Shown one piece after another: positions 1-6,259 of a DNA stretch of 7,500 bases. Source of the stretch: Pseudomonadota bacterium (GTDB lineage Bacteria; Pseudomonadota; Alphaproteobacteria; Rhizobiales; Devosiaceae); NCBI GenBank assembly GCA_023433985.1, contig JAEYTN010000565.1, forward strand, positions 1 through 7,500, given 5' to 3'. The first letter of the stretch is position 1, and every line of letters starts with the position of its first letter. The position numbers were made by a program, and so were the translations under genes. A model generated the notes under the pieces. It was not told the origin of the DNA. It made no database searches and saw only the letters and a program-made list of their open reading frames with translations.

Positions 1-29
1 CTGCCGGCCATCAGTCGCGGAGTCGCCCG

Positions 30-380
30 ATGGTCGGCAGCATATTTTCAGGGGTCGTGGCCCTCATCCACCTCTACATCCTCGTGCTCGAGATGTTCCT
101 GTGGGACAAGCCGCAGGGCATGAAGGCTTTCGGGCTCACGCCGGAACTCGCGACGCAGACCAGGGTGCTCGCCGCCAACCAGGGGCTCTACAACGGCTTC
201 CTTGCCGCGGGCCTGATCTGGGGCATCCTGCTGGGCGAAGCGGGCGATCCGATCAAGCTGTTCTTCCTTCTCTGCGTCGCCGTCGCGGGGCTCTACGGCG
301 CCGCCACCGTCGGCCGCAAGATCCTGTTCGTGCAAACCATTCCGGCCGCCGTGGCAATGCTCGCCGTGTGGCTTTCCTGA
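30..380 (+). CDS. DUF1304 family small integral membrane protein
   Basis: This 116-residue protein matches the DUF1304 family in length and pattern. The features seen are an N-terminal helix carrying HLYILVLEMFLW (residues 14-25), an FGLTPE segment at 34-39 and the highly conserved QGLYNGFLAAG at 51-61. Hydrophobic stretches at about 4-24, 52-69, 75-94 and 98-115 predict four membrane helices, so it should sit in the inner membrane. No catalytic residues are evident and the biochemical role of the family is not established. The ATG at 30 is well supported, because GGAG at 19-22 lies seven bases upstream. Any promoter or upstream operon partner lies outside the window. The next gene on this strand begins about 180 bases later and need not be co-transcribed. 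The family assignment is confident; the function is unknown. Confidence 0.9.
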   Translation: MVGSIFSGVVALIHLYILVLEMFLWDKPQGMKAFGLTPELATQTRVLAANQGLYNGFLAAGLIWGILLGEAGDPIKLFFLLCVAVAGLYGAATVGRKILFVQTIPAAVAMLAVWLS

Positions 381-393
381 GGGTTATTCACAG

Positions 394-416
394 GGCGGCA
401 ACCCTGCCGAGCCGCC
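394..416 (+). other. GC-rich inverted repeat after the DUF1304 gene
   Basis: GGCGGC at 394-399 is complementary to GCCGCC at 411-416 across an 11-base loop, starting 14 bases after the stop codon at 378-380. It is in the right place to end the transcript. It is followed by AAATTGCG rather than a run of T, so it is a weak candidate for an intrinsic terminator. Confidence 0.25.
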
Positions 417-419
417 AAA

Positions 420-448
420 TTGCGAGCCCCCCGGTTTCGGCGCTAACG
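420..448 (+). promoter_or_regulatory. possible promoter for the unknown gene at 561
   Basis: TTGCGA at 420-425 and CTAACG at 443-448 are separated by 17 bases. They weakly resemble the alphaproteobacterial TTGAC-N17-CTATAT pattern. A transcript from here would carry a leader of roughly 110 bases containing the hairpins at 490-541. In GC-rich DNA such matches arise often, so this is tentative. Confidence 0.2.
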
Positions 449-489
449 TGCTCCGGCGCATGCGGCGTGACCCGGGGTGGACCGATGGG

Positions 490-541
490 AGAGTTGTCTT
501 CCGCGAGGGCGACTCTGCGTCGTCCCGCTCGCGGGTAACGC
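490..541 (+). other. two consecutive RNA hairpins in a leader
   Basis: On the + strand RNA, 490-498 pairs with 508-516 as a nine-base-pair stem (two G-U pairs, nine-base loop). Immediately after it, GCGT at 517-520 pairs with ACGC at 538-541, enclosing an inner stem of CCCG at 524-527 with CGGG at 532-535 and a CTCG loop. The structure ends five bases before GAGG at 547-550, the likely ribosome-binding site of the gene at 561. It could be a leader structure or a terminator-like element without a T tract. No known riboswitch class was recognised. Confidence 0.4.
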
Positions 542-560
542 GCCTCGAGGTTCGGCCGCT

Positions 561-866
561 TTGAAACAGGTGGTGTTCCAGCTCGATCACGGCATGCTCA
601 GCCACGGGCTGGCGCCGCTCTACGTGGACGGCGCCGCCACCGAACTCGGCTTCTGGGCCTTTTCCAGCGACATCGTGCGCCGCCTCGCCCGCCTCAACGA
701 ACTCTACGACCGGCAGGTGAACTGGGATCACCCCTCCGACCCCACCTGGCGCATCTCCGAGCGCGACCGCAACGAGTTCAACGCCCTGCTGCCGTTCGTC
801 GTGTCGGAACTGCAGGTCGCGATCGGCAGCAACTGGCAGATCGTGGTGAAGACTCGCCCCATCTGA
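561..866 (+). CDS. hypothetical protein, about 101 residues
   Basis: I do not recognise this protein. From the TTG at 561 it is about 101 residues, soluble-looking and mixed in charge. It has no signal peptide, membrane helix or cysteine motif. The middle (AATELGFWAFSSDIVRRLARLNELYDRQ) looks amphipathic and helical, followed by a W-H-P-S-D-P-T-W turn-rich segment and a second helix-like stretch ending in NWQIVVKTRPI. The start is uncertain. The frame is open from a GTG at 477, but that extension translates to unconvincing Trp/Cys/Arg/Pro-rich sequence and overlaps the hairpins. TTG at 561 has GAGG at 547-550 ten bases upstream; GTG at 570 or 573 and ATG at 594 are alternatives. Third-position GC bias and a protein-like composition argue that it is real. 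It is convergent with the reductase at 980. Confidence 0.55.
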   Translation: MKQVVFQLDHGMLSHGLAPLYVDGAATELGFWAFSSDIVRRLARLNELYDRQVNWDHPSDPTWRISERDRNEFNALLPFVVSELQVAIGSNWQIVVKTRPI

Positions 867-880
867 ACCGACGCGAGACC

Positions 881-896
881 AGCGCGGGCGAGCGCT
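881..896 (+). other. small hairpin in the convergent gap 867-979
   Basis: The 113-base gap between the convergent stops holds AGCGC at 881-885 facing GCGCT at 892-896 with a six-base loop. It also holds CGGG at 922-925 facing CCCG at 930-933 with a four-base loop. Either could help end transcription, but neither is followed by a T run and both stems are short. Nothing else was seen in this gap. Confidence 0.2.
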
Positions 897-979
897 TCGT
901 CCAGCGTGGAAGCGGACTAAGCGGGCTCACCCGTGCCATGGGAACCAGCGCCGCCGAGCTCGATGCCGGTGGCCGGGCT

Positions 980-1507
980 TCACTCGAACGAGTAGTGCAG
1001 CCGTGCGCCACCCGTGCCCAGCGCGTCCGCCGAGAGCAGCTTCAACTCGCGCGAAAACCCCGTAGGCGGGAACAGGGGATAGCCGCCCCCAAGCAGCTGC
1101 GAAATCACGTACACCTCGAGCTCGTCCAGCGCGCCGCGCTCCATGAACGCCATCTGCAGCTTGCCGCCGCCGAGCATCCACACGTCGCCGTCATCGAGCG
1201 CCCTGAGCTCCGCAATCAGCGGCTCGACGTCCGTGCGCGTCTCCAGCGGGCCGAGCGGATCGGGCAGGGGGCGCGAGGTCACGACGATCACCCGCTGCTC
1301 GCCGTACGGCCAGCTTATCCCCTCGCGCACCAGCCAGTCGTATGTTGCCCGTCCCATCACCACGGTGCGGATGCGCTTGATGAAGAGGTTGTAGTCGAAT
1401 TGCCCCAGTTCGAGGTCCTTGCGCTCCGTGAGCCATTTCAGCCCCTCGTGCGGATCGGCGATGAAGCCGTCGAGGCTCGCCGCGATGTACCCAACGATTC
1501 TGGCCAT
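980..1507 (-). CDS. dihydrofolate reductase-fold / RibD C-terminal domain family protein
   Basis: This 175-residue protein has the DHFR/RibD-C fold signatures in order: IVGYIAASLDGFIAD at 4-18, the nucleotide-binding VVMGRATYDW at 49-58, VTSRPLP at 77-83, VWMLGGGKLQ at 109-118, and DELEVYVI at 128-135 followed by GGGYPLFP at 140-147. Proteins of this family (for example the YwjB/YyaP type) are predicted NADPH-dependent reductases. Most have no known substrate and are not the essential folate enzyme. An in-frame ATG at 1513 lies too close to the AGGAG complementary to 1515-1519. The ATG at 1507 sits seven bases from it and gives the usual family N-terminus, so 1507 is preferred. The gene is divergent from a TetR repressor, and its promoter overlaps a perfect palindrome, so it is probably repressed by that neighbour. 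Its inducer and substrate are not known. Confidence 0.9.
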   Translation of the reverse strand: MARIVGYIAASLDGFIADPHEGLKWLTERKDLELGQFDYNLFIKRIRTVVMGRATYDWLVREGISWPYGEQRVIVVTSRPLPDPLGPLETRTDVEPLIAELRALDDGDVWMLGGGKLQMAFMERGALDELEVYVISQLLGGGYPLFPPTGFSRELKLLSADALGTGGARLHYSFE

Positions 1508-1514
1508 CTTCATT

Positions 1515-1519
1515 CTCCT
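1515..1519 (-). promoter_or_regulatory. ribosome-binding site that decides the reductase start
   Basis: The minus strand reads AGGAG here. It is one base from the upstream ATG at 1513 and seven bases from the ATG at 1507, which selects the downstream start. Confidence 0.8.
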
Positions 1520-1532
1520 GCGTTAGGATGGC

Positions 1533-1561
1533 AGAATATATAAATGAACGTTCATTTACAA
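1533..1561 (-). promoter_or_regulatory. promoter of the reductase gene
   Basis: Read on the minus strand, TTGTAA (complement of 1556-1561) and TATTCT (complement of 1533-1538) are exactly 17 bases apart, matching -35 and -10 elements at four positions each. Transcription would begin near 1526, leaving a leader of about 19 bases with the AGGAG site. The palindrome at 1541-1558 fills the spacer and touches the -35 element, so a bound repressor would block polymerase. Confidence 0.6.
1541..1558. promoter_or_regulatory. 18-bp perfect palindrome, probable TetR operator
   Basis: TAAATGAACGTTCATTTA is a perfect inverted repeat with nine-base arms and no spacer. It is AT-rich in GC-rich surroundings and lies between divergent start codons at 1507 and 1561. 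Its size and symmetry suit a dimeric TetR-family repressor. It overlaps the reductase promoter and ends two bases before the repressor's ATG, so binding could shut off both directions. Confidence 0.75.
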
Positions 1562-2127
1562 TGGCCCGACAGCGCTCCGTTCCCGACGAACTCATTGTGG
1601 AAGCTGCACTTGCAGTGATGTCCCGGCTCGGCCCGGAAGCGCTCACGCTGGCAGAACTTGGTCGCCTGGTGGACCTTTCGGCGGCAACCTTGCTGCAGCG
1701 TTTCGGGTCCAAGGACAATCTGAAGCGCGTCGCGCTTGAGTATGCCTGGGATAAGCTGGACGAGGCCACGGCGAAGGCGGATGCGACGGAGCCCGAGACC
1801 CCGGAGGGGGCCATCGCCGTCATCGCCGCGCTCTGGCCCTCGGCCGAGGACACGCCCGATTTCGCGGGTGGGCTGCTGCTGCTCCGCGAGGACCTGCGCG
1901 ATCCGGAGCTGCGGGCCCGGGGCATCGCCTGGCTCGAGGCCCTGGCGCTGGCGCTCGGCCGCCGGCTCACCGCCGACAAGGCAGAGCAGCGCCGCCTTGG
2001 CCGGCTGATGGTCAGCCAGTGGCAGGGTACCCAGATCTGGTGGGCCTTCACCCGCGAGGGGGCCGCCGCCGAGACCATCGCCCGCGACCTCCGGGAATGG
2101 CTCAAGGCTGTGAACCTCTCGCGCTGA
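1561..2127 (+). CDS. TetR family transcriptional repressor
   Basis: This 188-residue protein has the size and layout of a TetR regulator. The N-terminal DNA-binding domain spans about residues 8-55, with the helix-turn-helix around LTLAELGRLVDLSAATLLQRFGSKDNLKR (28-56). A helical, ligand-sensing and dimerising C-terminal domain follows, which diverges between members and does not reveal the ligand. The ATG at 1561 gives the normal short basic lead (MARQRSVPDE). An in-frame ATG at 1528 would add 11 residues but would place the palindrome inside the coding region. With the 1561 start there is no Shine-Dalgarno sequence: the preceding bases are the operator itself. The message may therefore be leaderless or nearly so, with TATAAA at 1539-1544 as a possible -10 element. 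It most likely represses itself and the divergent reductase. The regulator call is firm; the target is inferred from position. Confidence 0.92.
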   Translation: MARQRSVPDELIVEAALAVMSRLGPEALTLAELGRLVDLSAATLLQRFGSKDNLKRVALEYAWDKLDEATAKADATEPETPEGAIAVIAALWPSAEDTPDFAGGLLLLREDLRDPELRARGIAWLEALALALGRRLTADKAEQRRLGRLMVSQWQGTQIWWAFTREGAAAETIARDLREWLKAVNLSR

Positions 2128-2141
2128 GCGGCATTTTCCAC

Positions 2142-2170
2142 GCTTGCGCCTTGAGTTAGGGTGCGCAAGC
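2142..2170 (+). other. inverted repeat between the TetR gene and nnr
   Basis: GCTTGCGC at 2142-2149 and GCGCAAGC at 2163-2170 form perfect eight-base arms around a 13-base spacer in the 59-bp gap. It could be a hairpin ending the TetR transcript (no T run follows) or an operator for the next gene. The right arm ends six bases before the GGAGG ribosome-binding site, so folding need not hide that site. Confidence 0.4.
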
Positions 2171-2186
2171 CCGGGGGAGGGGACTC

Positions 2187-3662
2187 ATGCCAGCCAACAG
2201 CGAAAGCCTGCTACTGACGCCGGCCGAAATGGGCCGTGCCGATCAGTTGGCCGTGGCCGCGGGCGTACAGTCGTTCAAGCTGATGGAGAACGCCGGTACC
2301 GCCGTCGCCGACGCCGTGGCGCAGCGCTATCCGGAAGGCACGGTCCTCATCCTCTGCGGGCCGGGCAACAATGGAGGTGACGGCTTCGTCGCCGCCAAGA
2401 AGCTGAGGGAACGCGGGCGCGAAGTGCGGGTCGCACTGTTCGGCAGCCGAGACCGCCTCAAGGGAGACGCAGCCTTCTTCGCAGACCTCTGGAACGGCCC
2501 GGTCGAGGAGGCGCGTCCCGACTCCATGCACGGCGTCGGCGTGATCGTCGACGCGCTCCTCGGCGCCGGCCTCGACCGCGATGTCGACGGCGCGCTCAGG
2601 GAGATCATCGAAGCGATCAACGGCGCCCGCGTGCCCGTCGTGGCCGTGGACGTGCCGAGCGGCATCGACGGTACCTCCGGGCAGGAGCGCGGCGTGTCGG
2701 TGCGCGCCCAGGTGACGGTGACCTTCTTCCGCCTCAAGCCCGGCCACCACCTGCTGCCCGGTCGGGTCCGCTGCGGCGAGATCGTGCTCGCCGATATCGG
2801 CATCCCCGAGCCCGTGCTCGACGAAATCCGGCCCAACCTGCGGGTCAACGGCCCGGCGCTATGGCATCTGCCGCGCCCAGATGCGGAGGGCCACAAGTAC
2901 ACCCGCGGCCATGCCGTCGTGATGTCGGGCAGCCCGCTCCAGACCGGCGCCAGCCGCATGACGGCGACGGCCGCGCTGCGCAGCGGGGCAGGGCTAGTCA
3001 CACTCGCCGGCCCGCACTCCTCTTTGCTGGTGCAGGCCAACCATGTCACCGCCATCATGCTGAAACCGGTCGACGGCGTCGCCAGCCTGTCGCTGCTGCT
3101 CCAGGACCAGCGGATCAATTCCTTCGTCATCGGTCCCGCGGCCGGCGTCGGCGAAGCGACCAAGGCCAACGTGCTCGCCGTGCTGCAGGGCGGTCCGGCC
3201 ACGGTGCTCGATGCCGATGCGCTCACCAGCTTCAAGGACAGCCCGGAGGCGCTGTTCGCCGCCATCCGCAACAAGGAGCGGCCGGTGGTGCTCACCCCGC
3301 ACGAGGGTGAGTTTGAGCGGCTCTTCGGCAAGTTCGACGGCTCGAAGGTCGAGCGCGCCCGCTCAGCCGCCATCCGCTCCGGCGCCATCGTGCTGCTCAA
3401 GGGCAACGATACCGTCGTCGCCGCGCCCGATGGCCGTGCCATCATCAACACCAACGCCCCCGCTATCCTCGGCACCGCCGGCTCCGGCGACGTCCTCGCC
3501 GGCATCATCGCCGGCCTGCTGGCGCAGGGCATGAAGGGTTATGACGCGGCCTGCGCCGGGGTCTGGATCCACGGCGAAGCCGGCAACCTCTGGGGCAAGC
3601 CCGGCCTCGTCGCCGAGGACTTGCCCGCGCTGGTGCCGGATGTGCTGGCTAGGCTCGGCTAG
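2187..3662 (+). CDS. nnr: bifunctional NAD(P)H-hydrate epimerase / ADP-dependent NAD(P)H-hydrate dehydratase
   Basis: This 491-residue protein is the full-length two-domain metabolite-repair enzyme. The N-terminal YjeF domain (about 10-215) interconverts the R and S hydrates of NADH and NADPH. It shows NAGTAVAD at 35-42, the loop GPGNNGGDG at 58-66, VDALLGAG at 121-128 and VDVPSGIDG at 154-162. The C-terminal ribokinase-like domain (about 230-490) dehydrates the S form using ADP. It shows KYTRGHAVVMSGS at 237-249, the VLDADAL segment at 340-346, TPHEGEFERLFG at 370-381, LLKGNDTVV at 403-411 and the nucleotide-site GTAGSGDVLAG at 429-439. The ATG at 2187 has GGAGG at 2176-2180, six bases upstream. 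No motif is missing, so both activities are expected in the cytoplasm. Its stop abuts that of the convergent P450. No operon partner is evident. Confidence 0.96.
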   Translation: MPANSESLLLTPAEMGRADQLAVAAGVQSFKLMENAGTAVADAVAQRYPEGTVLILCGPGNNGGDGFVAAKKLRERGREVRVALFGSRDRLKGDAAFFADLWNGPVEEARPDSMHGVGVIVDALLGAGLDRDVDGALREIIEAINGARVPVVAVDVPSGIDGTSGQERGVSVRAQVTVTFFRLKPGHHLLPGRVRCGEIVLADIGIPEPVLDEIRPNLRVNGPALWHLPRPDAEGHKYTRGHAVVMSGSPLQTGASRMTATAALRSGAGLVTLAGPHSSLLVQANHVTAIMLKPVDGVASLSLLLQDQRINSFVIGPAAGVGEATKANVLAVLQGGPATVLDADALTSFKDSPEALFAAIRNKERPVVLTPHEGEFERLFGKFDGSKVERARSAAIRSGAIVLLKGNDTVVAAPDGRAIINTNAPAILGTAGSGDVLAGIIAGLLAQGMKGYDAACAGVWIHGEAGNLWGKPGLVAEDLPALVPDVLARLG

Positions 3663-4937
3663 CTACCACTCCACCTCCAGCCGCTCCAGCCCATGGAAGT
3701 GGTAGATGTTCTTGTACTGCGGCTCCTCTGCCAGCCGCAGCCCCGGCAGCCGGTCGAACAGCGTCTTCATTGCCACCTGCAGCTCGATCCGCGCCAGCGG
3801 CGCCCCGATGCAGAAGTGGATGCCAGCCCCGAAACTCACGTTCTGCCCGTCCGTCCGGAACGGATCGAACCTGTTGGCGTCCGAGAAGCGCGCCGGGTCG
3901 CGGTTTGCCGCCGCAAGCATCAGCCCGATCGTCTCGCCCTGCCTGAAGCTGAGCCCGTTTTCCAGCGTCACGTCCTGCAGGGCATAGCGGGTGAACATGT
4001 GGAGCGGCGCATCGAAGCGGATGCACTCCTCCACAGTCGCCTCGGTCTGCTTCTCGCCGGCGAACAGCGCCTTCGGATCGAGCCCGCTCTCGAGGATCGC
4101 CTTCACGCCGTTGCCGGTCGTGTGCACGGTCGCCTCGTGGCCGGCATTGAGCAGCAGGATGGTGGTCGAGATCACCTCTTCCTCGGATAGCTTCTCGCCC
4201 TCCACCTCGGCGGTCAGCATGTGGGTGAGCAAATCCTCGCGCGGCTGCCTCCGCCGCTCGGCGATCACGGAGCGCACGTAGTCCATGAACTCTATCGACG
4301 CCTGATTGGCGTCGAGTTCGGTCTCGTGCGTCACGCCGAACATGTACATGGCGACCATGCGGTTCGACCAATCGACCAGCTGCATCGCCATGTCGGCCGG
4401 CATGCCGATCATCTCGGCGATCACCACCGCCGGCACCGGCGCCGCGAAGGCCTTAAGCAGCTCGACCCGCCCCTCGGCCTCGAAGCCGTCGATCAGCTCG
4501 TTGGCCAGCCGCTCGATCCGTGGCCGCAATTGCTCGACATTGCGCGATACGAAGGCGCGGTTCACCAGCATGCGCAGCCGCGTGTGATCCGGTGGTTCCA
4601 GCGTCAGCAGCGAGTATTTCTCGGTCTGGTCGAACGCAGCCGTGTGGGGCTTGGGCGGCGGCATGCCGAGCTCCTCGCGGCTCATCAGGTGCAGGATCTG
4701 CCGGCCGAAGCGCTTGTCGCGCAGCAGCGTGTTCACGTCCTTGAACCCGGCAAAGCACCAGTGCCCGTAGTTGTCCCAGAAGAACGCGGGCGAGGCGGCG
4801 TGCACCGCGTCGTAGAAGGCATACGGGTCGCGGTAGAAGGCGGCCTCCCGCGGCTGGGCGGTGGCATGGCGGTCGGCAAGCGAGAAGGGAACGGTCAAGG
4901 CGGAACCTGAAACGGAGTGACGCCAGATGCTATACAT
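3663..4937 (-). CDS. cytochrome P450 (bacterial class I type, soluble)
   Basis: From the ATG at 4937 this is a 424-residue soluble P450, typical of bacterial enzymes, with no membrane anchor. Signatures in order are [13 protein letters not shown] in the C-helix region (117-129), the I-helix NAGHEATVH (264-272), the K-helix ExxR (Glu304, Arg307) and the haem loop [10 protein letters not shown] (369-378) with Cys376 as the thiolate ligand. P450s use two electrons and O2 to oxidise organic substrates; the substrate cannot be read from sequence. No ferredoxin or ferredoxin reductase gene lies in the window, so redox partners must come from elsewhere. Ala269 occupies the position where most P450s have the oxygen-activating threonine. 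The start is uncertain. ATG 4937 lacks a clear ribosome-binding site, while a TTG at 4898 has CAGG seven bases upstream and also leaves a normal N-terminus. The frame stays open up to 5012. Confidence 0.93.
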   Translation of the reverse strand: MYSIWRHSVSGSALTVPFSLADRHATAQPREAAFYRDPYAFYDAVHAASPAFFWDNYGHWCFAGFKDVNTLLRDKRFGRQILHLMSREELGMPPPKPHTAAFDQTEKYSLLTLEPPDHTRLRMLVNRAFVSRNVEQLRPRIERLANELIDGFEAEGRVELLKAFAAPVPAVVIAEMIGMPADMAMQLVDWSNRMVAMYMFGVTHETELDANQASIEFMDYVRSVIAERRRQPREDLLTHMLTAEVEGEKLSEEEVISTTILLLNAGHEATVHTTGNGVKAILESGLDPKALFAGEKQTEATVEECIRFDAPLHMFTRYALQDVTLENGLSFRQGETIGLMLAAANRDPARFSDANRFDPFRTDGQNVSFGAGIHFCIGAPLARIELQVAMKTLFDRLPGLRLAEEPQYKNIYHFHGLERLEVEW

Positions 4938-4965
4938 CGACGGCGCGCAGCGAAAAGCCCTTGCC

Positions 4966-4994
4966 TTGCCCTCAAATCCGGCTAGGGAGGGCAA
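4966..4994. promoter_or_regulatory. inverted repeat in the P450/small-gene divergent region
   Basis: TTGCCCTC at 4966-4973 and GAGGGCAA at 4987-4994 are perfect eight-base arms with a 13-base spacer, so arm centres are 21 bp apart, two helical turns. It lies midway between the divergent starts at 4937 and 5018. It could be an operator shared by both genes or a leader hairpin; no regulator gene adjoins it. Promoter elements in this 80-bp gap are not clear. Confidence 0.4.
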
Positions 4995-5017
4995 AACAGT
5001 TCCGGAGCGCACTGCCG

Positions 5018-5251
5018 ATGAGCGACGACCTCACCCTCGAACAGGCCATCGACCACATCTACGCCTCGCTGAAGGCCGACAATGCCGACCTCGACCAGCA
5101 CATCCTGGCGCTGAAGGCAGCCATGACCCGCGACGGGGTGAAGGAAGCCGTGTTCGAGCCCGGCAAGCTGGCGCAGAACAACCGCTCCGGCCGCAAGCTG
5201 ATGCAGTCCTACTTCCGCAAAAAGGGCGTCGCCGTCACTTTCGCCAGCTAG
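5018..5251 (+). CDS. small conserved-looking protein of unknown function, 77 residues
   Basis: I do not recognise a named family. The 77-residue protein has an acidic helical N-terminal half ([20 protein letters not shown], 1-20, then [14 protein letters not shown], 23-36). A strongly basic C-terminal half follows, with [20 protein letters not shown] (46-65) and [10 protein letters not shown] (66-75). The [24 protein letters not shown] stretch reads like a conserved motif and might bind nucleic acid or an acidic partner, but that is a guess. There is no signal peptide, membrane helix or cysteine. The ATG at 5018 has GGAG at 5004-5007, ten bases upstream. An in-frame TTG at 4961 would add 19 unlikely residues. 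The gene is divergent from the P450 and convergent with the phosphoesterase, with which it shares the stop-codon bases CTAG at 5248-5251. Confidence 0.8.
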   Translation: MSDDLTLEQAIDHIYASLKADNADLDQHILALKAAMTRDGVKEAVFEPGKLAQNNRSGRKLMQSYFRKKGVAVTFAS

Positions 5252-6096
5252 GCCGCGATGGGCTGCGGGACCGGCAGCGGGGCGGTCTCGCGCGTCCGCC
5301 ACGCATCGTCCACCCACTCGCGCACGGCGATGACGACCTCGTCCTGGCCCGGCACCAGCTCGATCAGGTTGTAGGCGTTGGGCTCGCCGCGCGTGCGGGT
5401 CGAGATCACCGTCGAGGCCTGTGCCACCAGCACCGGGGCACCGGCCGCCTTGCGCAAGCCGGTCGGTGCGCCTTCGTTCACGGTGTCGGGCCGCACGTGC
5501 CGGCGCACGTAGCTCATGTGGAAGTGGCCCGAGAGCACCAGCCGCACTCCCAGCCGCGCGAACGTCTCGAGCGCCAGGTCGGCCCGGTGCACCGCCCGCC
5601 TGTGCCCATCGGTGACGACCTCCGGTGCCATCAACGGATGATGCGCCACCACGACCCGCAAGGCCTTGGGCGAGGCTTCGAAGAAGCTCTGCTCAAGCCG
5701 CTCGAGCTGTCGCCGGTTGATCGAGCCCTGCGACCAGTCGAGTTCCGGCCGCCAGCGCCGCGAGGTGTTCACCCCAGCGAAGGCCACGCCGCCGATCTCG
5801 AGGAACGGGTCGGTCTCGGCCGCGATGAAACGGCGATAGAGCCCGTAGGGGTCGAGGAAGCGGCGGAACAGGTTCTTGGGCACGTCGTGATTGCCCGGCA
5901 CGGCGAACCACGGCACCGCCAGCGTGTCGAGAAAGTCGCGCGCCTGCCGGAACTCGAGCGCCGTTCCGGCCATGGTGAAGTCGCCGCTCGCCACCACCAG
6001 GTCGGGCGCCTGCGAGAACAGCTCCAGCGCCAGCCCCTCGGTGACCTCAAGGTCATTCCGGCCGAAATGCAGATCGGAAATGTGGGCGATGCGCAT
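5248..6096 (-). CDS. calcineurin-like metallophosphoesterase
   Basis: This 282-residue protein carries all metal-binding motifs of the calcineurin-like phosphoesterases: SDLHFG at 7-12 (Asp8, His10), GD at 38-39, GNHD at 68-71, HHP at 152-154 and GHFH at 190-193. The arrangement and size resemble class III cyclic-nucleotide phosphodiesterase-type and related dinuclear metal hydrolases acting on phosphodiesters. The actual substrate (cyclic nucleotide, phospholipid or other) cannot be decided here. There is no signal peptide, so it should be cytoplasmic. The ATG at 6096 is preferred to one at 6150 because GGGAG (complement of 6103-6107) lies six bases upstream and the protein then begins directly with the first beta strand, [10 protein letters not shown]. 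It is divergent from clpP across 237 bp, and its stop codon overlaps that of the small gene ending at 5251. Confidence 0.93.
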   Translation of the reverse strand: MRIAHISDLHFGRNDLEVTEGLALELFSQAPDLVVASGDFTMAGTALEFRQARDFLDTLAVPWFAVPGNHDVPKNLFRRFLDPYGLYRRFIAAETDPFLEIGGVAFAGVNTSRRWRPELDWSQGSINRRQLERLEQSFFEASPKALRVVVAHHPLMAPEVVTDGHRRAVHRADLALETFARLGVRLVLSGHFHMSYVRRHVRPDTVNEGAPTGLRKAAGAPVLVAQASTVISTRTRGEPNAYNLIELVPGQDEVVIAVREWVDDAWRTRETAPLPVPQPIAA

Positions 6097-6219
6097 GGCG
6101 TGCTCCCGCGTGTTCGGCGAGAGCAACGCGGGGCAGGGGGATGGGTTCACCGGATGGCGTGGTTGCCCTCCCCATGCGGGCAGTTACCCCGCTTGCTCGG
6201 ATTGCGCGAAACTGGGCGT

Positions 6220-6249
6220 ATTGCGGCCCGCCACAATGGCGCCTATCTG
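6220..6249 (+). promoter_or_regulatory. probable clpP promoter, possibly heat-shock type
   Basis: TTGCGG at 6221-6226 and CTATCT at 6243-6248 are 16 bases apart, resembling alphaproteobacterial promoters. The -10 side read as CCTATCTG (6242-6249) also fits most of the RpoH-type CYTATNT consensus, with ATTG (6220-6223) 18 bases upstream in place of CTTG. Transcription would start near 6255, giving a leader of about 80 bases. Heat-shock control of clpP is common, but the sigma factor cannot be settled here. Confidence 0.45.
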
Positions 6250-6259
6250 TCGCTTTACC

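Noticed and set aside
477..560. GTG start at 477 for the unknown protein
   Set aside because: It lacks a ribosome-binding site, the added residues are unlike protein sequence, and the segment forms strong RNA hairpins.
384..731. Minus-strand frame opposite the unknown gene at 561
   Set aside because: It has no convincing ribosome-binding site and a shadow-like composition. The + frame is more protein-like, although neither has a recognised family, so this is a judgement.
1191..2168. A 325-residue minus-strand frame antisense to the TetR gene and overlapping the reductase
   Set aside because: Its translation is Ser/Ala/Arg-rich shadow sequence, whereas the opposing frames encode clear TetR and DHFR-fold proteins.
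2327..3532. A 401-residue minus-strand frame antisense to nnr
   Set aside because: The + strand encodes all motifs of a well-known enzyme. The antisense translation is a Ser/Pro/Thr-rich shadow typical of high-GC genes.
6192..6226. CTTG at 6192-6195 with CGTATTGCG at 6217 as a heat-shock promoter
   Set aside because: The spacing is 21 bases against the usual 17-18; the candidate at 6220-6249 fits better.
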